The notes beneath the pieces were generated by a model, which saw only the letters and a program-made list of their open reading frames with translations, was not told the origin of the DNA and made no database searches. The position numbers and the translations under genes are program-made. Below, piece after piece: positions 24,701 through 34,048 of a stretch of DNA of 64,000 bases; position 1 is the first letter of the stretch, and every line of letters starts with the position of its first letter. Source of the stretch: Microplitis mediator (Eukaryota; Arthropoda; Insecta; Hymenoptera; Braconidae); contig NC_079976.1 in NCBI RefSeq assembly GCF_029852145.1, positions 4,836,001-4,900,000 on the forward strand. The letters run 5' to 3'.

Positions 24701-25680
24701 ACACATACACACACAAAAATGTACATTATATTTATGTACATTATAACTCTGCGTGTATAGTTATAACATATTCGTTAAAACTTGCCGGGAAGAAATATGC
24801 AACGGGCTCGTGAGCATTTGGCACCAATTGCCGGGAACGTGAGTAATCCCATACTCAAATTGGCAGAGAAAATACTTTATTTAAGACCATTCAACAAACG
24901 TAAATAAACTGTTTAAAAAAAAATGTTTTCTTCATTTTTTAAATTATTTTTCCAACACATTCCGAAATTGGATCAATCAATTTTATTAAAAATCACTGGA
25001 TTATCCAGATTACTTTGTTAATGTCAGTGTAATGTGTCAAAGCAATAGAAACTCTATTAATACTTGAGTTTAACTTAAATAGTGATTTTTAAAACATGGT
25101 TACAAATAACAGTTACTCAAAAAATTAGATAATAAATAAATGAAATGTAAAGAAGAAACAGGTTGTTGTTTTTACCTGCTAAGGTCATGCCGTCTAGATG
25201 TTTTGGTTGTTGTTTCTTGACCTCAGCATATCACTGTCTTTTTTATTAACCGTATGTACTTTTTTTCTAAAATCAATTCACTCACTGATCTGCTTTCTTT
25301 CTTTTCTATTCGCTCTCTACCTTTTCTTCTTATTTTTATTCTTATTCTTCTATCTCTTCTTCGATTGAATACTACTTAGCAACTTCCTTGTTTATATTTA
25401 TGCCGATTTGATCTCAATAAAAAACACAGTTAAATAAATAAATCACTTGAGATAGAGGATATCGGTATCTAAATGTTTGATTACGGTGATGAGTTGTGTA
25501 TGACGTATAATATCTGACACCCTCGCACACCTCTCAGAGCAAAAGCTCGAGACCCCGACGGTTGGGACGACGGCCCGTTCTTCTCCTCACCGTGGAGGTT
25601 GCCTCTTTGGTCTAAAAGCGTCTCCCAGCGAGGGCGCAAGCGAACGCGACGCCTGCCGTCCAATTCGCCGAGTTCATCGT
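1..25680 (-). CDS. Giant Ig-domain protein, titin/obscurin class (partial, runs off left edge)
   Basis: Exons on the minus strand: about 25680-25591 (5' limit unresolved), 24320-24188, 15245-14909, 11735-11304, 11206-10849, 10779-10399 and 10329 to beyond 1. All junctions are GT-AG and phases agree (1, 2, 0, 0, 1, 1). The product has seven I-set Ig domains, many with the usual Cys and Trp-Phe/Tyr-Lys-Asp core, then a short Ser/Lys-rich linker and over 2900 residues of acidic, Glu/Lys/Val-rich helical repeats. Ig domains 3, 5 and 7 share the pattern FVEELRAILTE...CKVVGVPTPVLRWFKD...GTYTC. This architecture suits a structural sarcomere protein; no kinase, RhoGEF or SH3 domain is visible. I do not recognise a specific orthologue. 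The neighbouring genes also look muscle-related. Two plus-strand genes are nested in its introns. The true N-terminus and C-terminus are not established here. Confidence 0.8.
5165..5479 (-). repeat. Fifteen in-frame 21-bp units encoding heptads (K-Q/H-L-S-E-D-Q)
   Basis: Exactly 315 bp encode fifteen consecutive seven-residue units of the KQLSEDQ type, with variants KHLSEDQ, NRLGEDQ, TRLSEDQ, KQFGEEQ and KELSEDK. Leucine recurs every seven residues with paired Lys and Glu/Asp, as in a coiled coil or single alpha helix. The frame stays open on both sides. Coding minisatellites of this kind are prone to copy-number change. Confidence 0.92.
11736..12439. other. Intron sequence before the nested ankyrin gene
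   Basis: AT-rich intron DNA of the giant gene. On the plus strand, an AT-rich stretch with TTTATAAAAATA near 12354 lies about 85 bp before the ankyrin ATG and could act as a promoter. Nothing else is recognisable. Confidence 0.4.
12440..13921 (+). CDS. Single-exon ankyrin-repeat protein nested in an intron
   Basis: A 493-residue intronless ORF on the plus strand, inside the 11736-14908 intron of the oppositely oriented giant gene. The first ATG (MEDNEDVFNEL) is used. Residues about 70-135 are a highly acidic tract built from GAN/GAC-rich near-repeats at 12670-12830. Then follow roughly six ankyrin repeats (about 135-370) with typical cores such as TILHMSLYLDD, TTLLNIAAYYGHNNI, SPLLAAVG and SALHEFFFYRNN. 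The last 120 or so residues are not ankyrin. Parasitoid wasp genomes carry many single-exon ankyrin genes, often with a PRANC C-terminus, but I cannot clearly match that domain here. The gene could be a retrocopy or a transferred gene. It is probably a protein-interaction factor; its partner is unknown. Confidence 0.85.
   Translation: MEDNEDVFNELIQEYHKVREKVRNGILSVDTVVKLHRRYKKYLYITLPESIIYEGEGERFYYDSEGNEIDKDNRDGDDKKDDKKIEEIDDEEDFEEVDEKDNKKVDETVDQEDDEEDVEEDVEEDYVEEYIKLTILHMSLYLDDPEFFDYLVDNNADLHKSTKHFGPILHCCIMKGANYHFQKLVDANVEENLRAYIPQISCSCTPTELAVLCADNKAIEFLIIEAGCSAFLDDSYGCTTLLNIAAYYGHNNIIIFLLKLMCNVNLVSRTRYHSVSPLLAAVGSPHADAESVKTLLYYPGIDINIVNDEGRSALHEFFFYRNNGNLQVLRYLLIAGINVNVVDNDGLLPMNEWGWYRNQNYLSAWIVFIKHLVKLRAAGIYVCDAYSEAMDNICCDILRVNYLGDVLRMIQTLIPGTQSSYYELLLLNFDPQHKSTLPHSNIDFYAITKYDLRKKFPYYAESLIYRLSLIAIAQKKMEAFEVFPEDKPPIFTT
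13922..14908. other. Ankyrin 3' flank and rest of the giant-gene intron
   Basis: AT-rich sequence. AATAAA occurs near 14094 on the plus strand and could serve polyadenylation of the ankyrin gene. Small ORFs at 13977-14276 and 14411-14692 have no recognisable content and look like chance. Confidence 0.4.
15246..16755. other. Giant-gene intron upstream of the P element insertion
   Basis: Mostly AT-rich intron DNA with a short GAA run near 15980-15995. A GC-richer patch at about 16360-16450 (CGCC and GCGCC tracts) could be a promoter or noncoding exon, but no splice-compatible coding exon was found. Short ORFs here have no recognisable content. Confidence 0.35.
16756..16763 (+). repeat. Target-site duplication, left copy
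   Basis: The 8-bp GCTACCAG directly abuts the left terminal inverted repeat and is identical to 23776-23783. P elements create 8-bp target duplications. Confidence 0.93.
16764..16793 (+). repeat. P element left terminal inverted repeat
   Basis: Thirty bases, an exact reverse complement of 23746-23775. It begins CATGAAGAATAGAT. Matching stops at the next base on each side. Confidence 0.95.
16865..16893 (+). repeat. P element left subterminal inverted repeat
   Basis: CAGCAGT (16865-16871) and GTACTGAATT (16884-16893) recur inverted at the right end (23666-23682). They lie about 100-130 bp from the tip, where Drosophila P carries its 11-bp internal inverted repeats. Confidence 0.7.
16991..22911 (+). 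CDS. THAP-domain P-element transposase, ten exons, intact
   Basis: Exons: 16991-17095, 17170-17907, 17986-18116, 18218-18422, 19183-19558, 20033-20493, 20973-21125, 21240-21422, 21594-21884 and 21973-22911. The total is 3582 nt, 1193 residues, with all phases matched. N-terminal C2CH THAP zinc finger: CCVVNGC at the start, CVCELHF, and an AIPHL (AVPTIF-like) box. A Lys/Glu/Leu-rich segment (about 365-415) could be a dimerising coiled coil. A family-typical RRYSTEW...LPLPCKDTLNRYI segment follows. The RNase H-like core shows LLLDEIGLSEG (D524), ICDGAQWNRG (D617) and SDFPHLLKCLRNK. The C-terminal part has TQDMLEKFFGIIRSACG. The third acidic residue I cannot assign with certainty. An Asp-rich tract (22315-22380) is encoded by GAT repeats. 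It resembles THAP9-type proteins. It could be a domesticated gene, but flanking TIRs and target duplications say transposon. Confidence 0.93.
20506..20905. mobile_element. Foldback MITE (400 bp) inside a transposase intron
   Basis: The 31-bp ends (20506-20536 and 20875-20905, starting CCCTCGCA) are inverted copies with two mismatches. TA flanks both ends (20504-20505, 20906-20907), as expected for a TA target duplication. The interior is a long imperfect palindrome made of CACGGTGG/CCACCGTG blocks. It lies entirely within the intron 20494-20972, so the transposase frame is untouched. Short ORFs inside it are artefacts of the repeats. It must be younger than the P element copy or have travelled with it. 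Confidence 0.88.
22912..23745. other. P element 3' noncoding region
   Basis: AT-rich sequence between the transposase stop and the right TIR. It contains AATAAA at 22916 just after the stop, a likely polyadenylation signal, and the subterminal repeat near 23670. No further ORF of note. Confidence 0.6.
23666..23682 (-). repeat. P element right subterminal inverted repeat
   Basis: AATTCAGTAC followed by ACTGCTG, the inverse of the two left blocks. Here they are contiguous, whereas on the left they are separated by 12 bp. Confidence 0.7.
23746..23775 (-). repeat. P element right terminal inverted repeat
   Basis: Exact reverse complement of 16764-16793. The outer end is immediately followed by the right copy of the 8-bp duplication. 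Confidence 0.95.
23776..23783 (+). repeat. Target-site duplication, right copy
   Basis: GCTACCAG, identical to 16756-16763. Confidence 0.93.
23784..25590. other. Giant-gene intron DNA around the small exon at 24320-24188
   Basis: Apart from the 133-bp exon at 24320-24188 the interval is AT-rich. It holds a pyrimidine-rich stretch (23870-23980), an alternating AT/AC tract (about 24660-24720) and a CT-rich run (25280-25360). No other supported coding exon was found. Confidence 0.4.
25591..25680 (-). other. Probable upstream exon of the giant gene, 5' boundary unresolved
   Basis: This is a GC-rich island in AT-rich DNA. Its minus-strand frame encodes DELGELDGRRRVRLRPRWET, then LLDQRGNLH, and ends at a good donor (CACG/GTGAGG) in phase 1. 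The exon at 24320 starts in the matching phase (GC completing a Gly codon). No in-frame ATG precedes it; a stop lies about 40 bp upstream with only weak acceptors between. It may start from an unusual acceptor or be spliced from exons further upstream. Confidence 0.5.
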
Positions 25681-26249
25681 GATATTTTTTAACTTTTTTT
25701 TTATTTTACCTCTGACTACGATAATTTTTAAGTATCACGTACGCATGCGTTCACTCTCTTTACTTATTCTCTTATTCTCAGATCTGTACTCTTTACTTAA
25801 AACATCATCAACATCATTCGCTACATTTCTTGCTCCATTAAATGCTTATTCGTTATTTACTGAAATAAAAATACTTTATAATTCATTTAACTATTCTATT
25901 TTTAAATTTATAACAATTTATATTATAACAATATTATTTTATTTACAGTATTTTTTTTTATATATTTATTTTTTTTATTTTATTCAATACAATTTTTTGC
26001 TTTTAATTAAATAGCGATAATAATCAGTGTAATATTTATTAATTAAGCATAAAAATTTTAGTGACACAGTCACTCGTTTACAATTCTTTGGTTCAATTAT
26101 TTTAATAAAACAATTAAATCATTATAAATTTCCATAAATACTTAAAAGTCTTGTAAATTAATTCAATAAATATATTTATATATTTTTAAATTTATGATTA
26201 ACAGTTTATTAAATTATTTTATTTTTATTAAAATAAATTTATTATATAA
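25681..26249. other. Short interval between the giant gene and the tail-anchored gene
   Basis: Very AT-rich. Several TTTATT strings (AATAAA on the minus strand) just left of 26250 can serve as the polyadenylation signal of the gene ending there. No exon with usable splice sites was found. Confidence 0.4.
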
Positions 26250-29200
26250 TTATTGTTCTCGAGGTTTCGCTTTCCACCATTTGGGTATCCAGCCTCTGAT
26301 ATCTTCCTGGACTCTGCGGTAAAGAAGAAGACAAATCAGCGGAATCGCAAGTACTTCTTTTTTAAATAAATAGACGTAGGCGGCGGCGATTAGAATAATT
26401 AAATCAATAGTATAACTCATTGATGATCTGACATTAAAATGGGCTTCAGCCATCAATCGTTCAGTGATTCCATTAGCGGGTAATTCAAAATTATTCTTCA
26501 TGTCCGGCCTATCGTAAGATCGTGAGTTTCGTCTGTATCTCTCTAGAGATCGGTGGCTGTTTTTTATTTTTCTCCCCATCATTCGCTGGGAGGTTTCTGA
26601 ATCACTAGGACTTACATCGACGGTTCTGAATCGTTCTCTCGAGCTATTTCTTGATGAAATTTTACTTTGTGCTGCTTCCCCTCTTTGCCGTGAAGATGAT
26701 CGCGAAGCCGGAGGTTCTCTGTCTCGTGATTTTTCACGTTTTCGGGTTCGCGAAGAAGATCTCGAAGGCACACGATCTTGCGTTACTTCTTGTGCCCTTG
26801 TTTTCGATGAAGATCTTGTTGATGACGAAGTTCTAGTCTTTGATGATGATCTAGGATTTCTTTCAGTCGAAACGTTTCTTGATCTTGGTGCTGGTGGTTC
26901 ATTTCTAGAAACTCTTCGGCTAGATCTCGTGTCTTCTTTTACTGGAGTTGAAGTCAAAGCTGAAGCTGGAGTTGAAGTCGAAGTGGGAGTGGGGGTAGGA
27001 GTTGTAACTCTTGAACTGACATTATTTTTTCTTCCACGAATTTCCTCATCTTTTTTCATTGAAACATTTTCCATTTGTTTTGTCTGAACTGTCGGACTTG
27101 GAATCAATCCAGAATCCATTTTATTTGAATTTATTTTATTATTCTGAGTATTATTGTTTCTATTATTACTATTATTCAATGCTCCATTGGATGCATACCT
27201 CGTCATAGGATGAACAGCATGACTTAGTGAATGTTCACGTACAATTTCCATGTAATGATCAACGACTGCTTGTCTTGCTTCTAAATCCTCTCTTTCTTCA
27301 ACCGACGATTTTTTTTCTACCACCGGTTTTTGATTAGATCGTCTTCTATTTTTAGCGACTTCAGCAGCATTCAAAAGACTTGCATTATCACTATCTAATT
27401 CAGACATAACGGGAGCATTTGTTGCAGTACCAGATAAATCAGTCAATGATTTTTTTCTTAAAGTAACAACAGGCTCTTGTGGTACTTCTTTGTTCTCTTT
27501 AACATCTTCAGTATTTTTCGGACGTTCTACAATCGGTTTCTCCGGAGGAATGGGCCGGCCAAAATTATTAATAGGCACGGGATCTTCTTCTGTACGTTTT
27601 TTTAATATTGACTTGGGCTGGATGTTATTGTTGGGCGTGTAAAGAGGTCTAGCTTGTACAGAAGTGTCTACAACTCTGTACTCGGGGTCTGGGGGTGGGA
27701 CATAAAGAATGGGTCGCCCACGTGGATGATAAGTGTCTTCTTCATCCATAATTGGTTGTGCTAGTATTCTGGACTTGAGTGTTCTCAGATCTTCGCTGCT
27801 GTCACTCTCAGGCTCTGTTTCAGCATCTGTTGATTCTTCGTAGTCATCAGCAACAATCGAATCATAAGCAATCTCTCTGTCTGGAGTTTTAACGTCGCGT
27901 CGATACTCAACATGAGTGAAAGATTCTTCAGCAGTCTGTAGTTCGTATTCTTCAGCATGTTTTTCTGGTACCAAAGGCATATTTTTATCGTCCCAATGAT
28001 GCAAACCAGCGGACGGAGTTGGAGATGTTGGCTGGAAAGTTTTAGCTGGCTCTTCATCGATTGGATCTTCATGCAAATTTGGATCGGAAGCAATAATCTG
28101 AGGTACTGGAAGCATAAGACTCGCTGGAATTCCTCGTAACTGCGGAGAAGTTTGTCCTTCACTTGATCGTCTGCGACTCCACTTATTTTTCGCTTGTGTA
28201 GGAGATCCCGAAGATAATCTTCTTTTCAATCGTGTGTTTCTCAAGCGACCGGATATAAAATCTAAACCTTCTTTAGGCTTTTCGATTACTCCTGACTCAC
28301 TTTTCTTGGCTGCTTCTGCCTCCTCAACTGCAACCGCCTTGTAAAATCTCTCCATCGCACGTTCATGCAGCAGTTCCGTAGAGCTTACAGCCTCGCGAAG
28401 TATCTCGACAATCTGATGATCTGCGCTAAATAATTCTGGTAATGATAATGACATCGGTGGAGGCAACAAATCTTCATCATTTTCTTCAGCGTCACCTTCA
28501 GAAGCGGATCTTATCAACGGATTTTTTTTACCAGTCTCTTCGTCTGGATAAAGTACTAACATAAATTCTGAACTACCATGGAATTTTTCTTCGTCCTCTT
28601 CGTCTTCTTCTTCAGTAGCTTCTCGCGGCAATAAACGCCGTTCTCTTTCACGATCATCATCACTCATATGATGGATTTGAATTGTCGGCAATGGAGACGG
28701 TGATTTTTCTTTTGTAAATGAATACGTTCTCTCAGAATCATCAAAAGTCGTTTGTCTAGTAAACGTCGGAATATTTAATGACTTTTCCGGTACACTGATT
28801 ACCTGAAATAAATTTTTAAAATAATTAATTTAATTACAAAAAATAAAGTAATGTAAATTTTTAAGATTTTATTTTACCTGATGTTTCTCTTTTACTACTT
28901 CATCATCTGTAGAATTTTGTTGTTTATCTCTTTTAGTTCTTGGTCTTGTTGGTGCAACGGGCGCATCATCATCTTCGAGGGGTTTTTCGACATGCAAAAA
29001 AACAGTATCTGAAAAAGTTACTCTGCTATCAGCACGAGGTGGTTTCGGTGGCGGTCCTAAAACTAATTTATGTGCTGATGCTGATCTTGAAGGCGGAGTC
29101 TGAAATTCATTAGTAGGAATATCACGGGTCGCTTCTTCGCGTGTTAAACTACGAGTTCTTTTAGCCGGTTCACTTTGATCACGTCTTTCAGCTCTACCTC

Positions 29201-31806
29201 GATGTATTTCTCGTTGACTCTGTGATTTATCTGCCCGCAAAGGTGCATTTATTCTAAAAAAATTTTTAATTGGTTTCAAAACGAAAAAAAAATATATAAC
29301 ATGTACATGTACATAAATTAAATAAATTAAGATAACTAAAATATAAATAATTAAAACAGCAAAACATTTACCCTCTTTTAGGGTCTGGAATGAAGATGAC
29401 ATCACTCTCTTCACTGGGATCACTAACACCATATGGATTTTCAGCTTTAACGCGAAATTTATACTCCGAACCCTCAATGAGTTCGCTCAAGGTCGTGGTT
29501 GGTTGCCGACAAGTTGCTGCTTTTAGCCAGACGTCCCAACCAATCTAAATAAAAGGAGTCCAGTATAAATCACCAAAAAGATTTATCGCTGCCACATTTA
29601 CTCACTATTTTTTCAGCAAAAAAAAATATATTTTTTACATTTTATTGCAAACTTACACGATAATACTCAAGAATATATGTCCCTATTTTACAGCCACCGT
29701 CATCTTCGGGTTCACTCCAGGACAATGTCACGGATCTGCCCAAGGTCATCGCTATCTTGGCTTTTCCTGGAGCCGATGGACGATCTAATAATGATTAATG
29801 ATTATTATTGATCACTTGCATCTCAATATTCAACAGATACATGAGTATAATAATTAATTAGATGATAACCTGTAACGGTAACTAGAAAGGAAGCAATATC
29901 TTCTCCAAGTTTATTAACAGCTTTCACAGTATACTCTCCTCGATCTTTTCTCTTAGCTGCTGGTATCCTCATTGAACACTCTCCACTATCAAACGCATCA
30001 ATTATGTGCCTATCATCTGAGTTTATAACTTCACCGTCGTGTAACCAGGTAACATTTGGTACTGGTTTTCCTGCTATGGATACTTTCAGTCTAATCGCTT
30101 CATCTTGCTCGAAAAGAAGCCCATCTTCATACTGTCTAGGAAGTCTTATTCTCGGTGCAGCTGTAAAATTAAATTATTAAGCGTAATTATACAATGTATG
30201 CATAATAATTATTATTAATAAATGTCAAAACAATTTTGTACCTTCGAGAATAAGTCTTGCTCGAGTGCTTATATGTCCAGCACGATTTGTAGCCGTGCAT
30301 TTTATTTCCCCTTCATCATTTAATGCTGTCTGATGAATAAGAAGTGTACTTTTATTATTCTCTGTAATTATTCTTGTTCTTCTACTGCTGAAAATTTCAA
30401 ATCCATCTTTGAACCATGAAATTTTCGGAACCGGTAGTCCAGAAAATTTAACAACAAATTCTGCCTGTAATAAAATTAAAATGTTATTGGCCAATTTGAA
30501 TAAATTTTGTATATTAATAGGGTGATTACTTGTTCATTTTCAAGTGCGGTGGTATCTTTGAGTTCCAATTCAAAGTGTGGTATTGTGGCTGCTGATCTTT
30601 GAAGCGTAACTGTCAGCGGATCTGACAGTTCACTCGGTTGAGAGAGTCCCAAACCGTTCTGCGCTCTCACGCGAAACTGATACCTCCATCCTGGTTCTAG
30701 TCCACTGAGAGTTAACTCCGGAAATGGACAGAGGTTTGGCGATGATCTGACCCAATGCGGTGAGCCCATACGTCGATGTTCTACTAAATAGCCAATTATC
30801 GCGGAACCACCATTGCTAGGAGATCGTTCCCATCGAATACCGACAATGTCTGGCTGAGAATCATCCGATGACCCGGGAATGAGAACTGGCTTTCCTGGTG
30901 GCGCCGGAAGTCCTAAAAAAAATCATTTAAATTCATAGTTTTTTTTTTTTAATAAATAAACAGAAAAAGTTATTAAATTTTAAAAAAATAAATTAGTAAT
31001 TGACATAATTATTAAATAAGTTAATCCGTCATAGAATATCAGGCAATACAACCATTCCGTCTCGTCTTTCACGTACTTAGTTACAGCGTCTCCAACACAA
31101 TCGCGCACGTGGATCCAAAAATAAAACGGAAAAGCGTTTGGCAAGCTCGAGACCACTGGCTAGTTTCTTCTCTCTCTTTCTCTCTTGTTCCCGCCATCCC
31201 CTTGGGAGAAGAAGAAAAAGAGGAAGAAGAAAAAATTTTAAAAAATAAAATTTAAAAAAACTTATCGACTGCACGGAATGTAAAGGCATTGAATTATTAA
31301 AAAATAAAGTTTACTGTATATATTTATAAAAAAGTTAAAAAAAATTCCCCTAAAATAATCAATGAACAAAAAAAAAACCAGTTGTGTCTTTTTATAAAAG
31401 TGATGATCTAAATATTTATAGTGAAACAGTAAAAGAATGGATATACGTAAACTTCCAATGCCTAGAAGAGAGCTAGTAAAATTCCGGGTCACTTTGAGTT
31501 TGAGTGTATCGTCCGCGGCCAAATGATGCGCTCTCGTTATAGACACTCGTGTGTGTCTGTTATAAGACGACGACAATGCAGCAGCATACGTATATATTTA
31601 TCATTATATAGACAATTAAGTTAAATAGTTGAGTCAGTATGTGTGACTCTGGTGTGAGATAAATCTCAATTACGGAAGTAGATCTGTCTCGCCATAGTTT
31701 ATCACCAGACATACGTCGTACCTGGACCACCCCAGTGGACTCTCTTGGAGTTACTTCCGGTTGATGTTGATAGTCTTCTTGCATTCTTAGCTGATGCATT
31801 CCCCAT
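26250..31806 (-). CDS. FN3-Ig-Ig-FN3 protein with RS-rich middle and C-terminal membrane hairpin
   Basis: Exons: 31806-31722, 30912-30530, 30466-30242, 30160-29870, 29784-29657, 29544-29372, 29251-28878 and 28802-26250. The total is 4212 nt, 1403 residues, with all phases consistent. The start MGNASAKNARR follows an acceptor and has a Gly-2 context that could be myristoylated. Domains: FN3 (about 29-140, WERSPSNGGS... GLEPGWRYQFRVRAQN), Ig (145-235, ISWFKDG), Ig (236-330, VTWLHDGE), FN3 (331-430, GSEYKFRVKAENPYG). A long acidic/basic low-complexity region follows, with Pro/Thr runs and RSSSR-type RS repeats (about 1090-1290). The last 55 residues have two hydrophobic stretches (DLIILIAAAYVYLF and VLAIPLICLLLY) ending in a basic tail, like a tail-anchored hairpin. 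Ig/FN3 pairs suggest a myofibril link; the membrane end suggests attachment to reticulum or sarcolemma. I do not recognise a named orthologue. Confidence 0.87.
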
Positions 31807-31825
31807 AGCACCTAATTTATGTTAT

Positions 31826-31826
<1 letters not shown>

Positions 31827-31865
<39 letters not shown>
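31827..31865. repeat. ATG/GAT trinucleotide microsatellite
   Basis: About 13 GAT units just upstream of the first coding exon of the minus-strand Ig/FN3 gene. A second, interrupted tract lies at 31958-31995. Confidence 0.9.
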
Positions 31866-31957
31866 ATCACCGTTTACTCCGTGGTGTAAAGAACCTTCTC
31901 ACACGCACCATTTGACTTGATATCCCTTGACCAGCAGATCAAAGGAAGAAATAATTA

Positions 31958-31995
31958 TGATGATGATGATGGTGATGGTGATGATGATGATGATG
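31958..31995. repeat. Interrupted GAT microsatellite
   Basis: GAT units with two GGT interruptions, in the 5' region of the minus-strand Ig/FN3 gene. Confidence 0.85.
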
Positions 31996-34048
31996 GAGAC
32001 TAGCTCAAATGAGCTGCTCTTTTTGTGCCTTCACTCCTCCACCTTGGATTTAATAGTACAACTGACTCGCGGGTGTCTCGATATAGCGCGGAGGCACTGA
32101 CTCGCGGGCAGCACTGGCTCTTGGGAAAAACGAATGGTCGGGTGAGAGCTTCAACTTGCGCAGACTCCGAAGGTGATATACCCACACTGGCCAACTACAT
32201 AAACAGCCGGCACTAAAAAATCAAATTAGTATTTTAAATCAAGAAGAATTTTATTTGCTCTACTGTACATCTCTTATTAATCATATATATGTATATGTAT
32301 ATGTATACAATAAACAAATAATGTAAAGACAATTGTTTATTAATAGACCGTCGAATCTACTGAAATGTTGAATTAATCGTTGACACTTGTTGCATGATCT
32401 AGTTTTCAGTAGATGTAAAAACATTATCCTACTTTTTTACCTTAAAAAAATTTACTCCAAAATATTTTTTAAGCTCCATATTTAAAGTAATTTTTAAATG
32501 TTTCTTCTTTAGAATTTCTTCACAAAAAATAAACAACAATTAAAATATTTAAAAGGTAAATATTATTTTGGAGTAAATAAATTTCTAAAAAGAAGTACTG
32601 CTAAGTAAAATTATATTTAATAATAAATATTAAGTTTTAATATAAGAGAGTAAAAAAATCATATCAAAGCTTTTAAAATCAGCGAAATATCAACGGTGCA
32701 GAAACAAATAATTAAAATCAATTGGTCAAGGTTCCGTTACATTTAAAATTTTTATTTTTTCATATAGAACCGGTCGCTGATCCAGTCTGTGTTTCTAATA
32801 TAAATAAAAGATATTAATAAGAGTGAAGGAAGTAACGTTAATGGCACATTGATTTCATTCAGAATGGTATGTACTTATATTTTAAATAATAATATATATA
32901 AGCACACACAGCGTGTATGTATGTCGGTATTATTGTGTATTTATTTTCTGAATGTACATCACAAGATGATTGCGATGTCATTGATGTTGTCTTGACTCGT
33001 TCTCCGTCCATTTAATTTCATTTTGTTTTCTGCAGAGACCCAAGTCCAAGTCGGTCGTCGGCGGTCGGCACCTTTCCCTGGCATTCGGGAGAGTGGCACG
33101 TGGAAGAGAAAGAGAACCCAATGTATATATGCTGAGTGATAAAGAGAAGAAAAAGGTGCGCCAAATGCGGAAGAGAAGGGACAAGATATAAGTCTCTACA
33201 AACACAGGTATACACACTCTCCTGAGTTGCTGAATGCGCGGCAAAGGGGATTCAACAGTATGTTCATAATCGGTGCCGGTGTACCGTTGCTTTTCAATGA
33301 AGATTGCTTTTAAGTTTTCCTCCCGTTTCCCTCTTAGTGGTACACGACAGATCTAAAGAAGCTGGAGAACACAGTGACTCGGTAACGTGTTAAAAACCTC
33401 ATGGTGTTCTCTCGTGTTTTTTAAAAAAAGTTAATAACTTCTTCTATAATAATTATCGCTGTTATTTATATTTTATTATTTCTTCCACAGAGCCGTAAAA
33501 AAATCCAGTGTTAATTTATTATAATGTTTTATATATCATGTTATTTATATATCTTCAATATTAAATGCTTGGGTGGGTAAATTTGTAACTCAATATTCTT
33601 CAATGACGAAATTTAATTCCAAGTGCTCTCACGTATTTGAAACACGAGGTGATGTGAAAGTGAAGTAAAATAAGTGTAAATATAAATTTTATATATATTT
33701 TTTGTTATGTTTTTAACGAGTATAATAGTTTATTTATTAATTACAGTTAAGTATTGCTAAAAATGGTATATAAATAGTGATAGGCGATTAAAGTTATGGT
33801 GTCATGTTGTTTTTAAAAAATAAAAACAACAAATCATTAGGCAACTGGGGCATTAAATGGAAAATTACAGTTTACACGGGAGTTAGAACATGAACAGTTA
33901 ATAATCAACACGTGGTGAGATGGAGAAGTGATCAGTGAACCAGTTCTGTTACACGACTCCAGTTTCCCATCGATATTTAAAATTGTAAAAGTATTTTTTA
34001 AGTATCACAGTATTACACTAGTTGAGATTTTTTTCGATATTTAAAGAG

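Larger units (their letters stand above)
31807..34048. promoter_or_regulatory. Head-to-head 5' interval of two divergent genes
   Basis: About 2.2 kb separates the start of the minus-strand Ig/FN3 gene from that of the plus-strand SESTD1-like gene. GC-richer patches at 32000-32200 and 33000-33250 stand out and are candidates for noncoding first exons or promoters. The 13-mer ACTGACTCGCGGG occurs twice, at 32061 and 32096. On the plus strand, a possible 5' UTR donor (CTCG/GTAACG near 33380) and an acceptor (TTACAG at 33746) would give a leader exon running from 33747 into the first coding exon. No protein-coding ORF is supported. Confidence 0.4.

Noticed and set aside
25481..25590. Continuation of the GC-rich exon ORF past the donor at 25591
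   Set aside because: The strong GTGAGG donor and exact phase match to the exon at 24320 favour splicing there.
32000..32216. Small ORFs on both strands in a GC-rich patch
   Set aside because: No conserved content and no matching splice phase; more likely promoter or noncoding exon.
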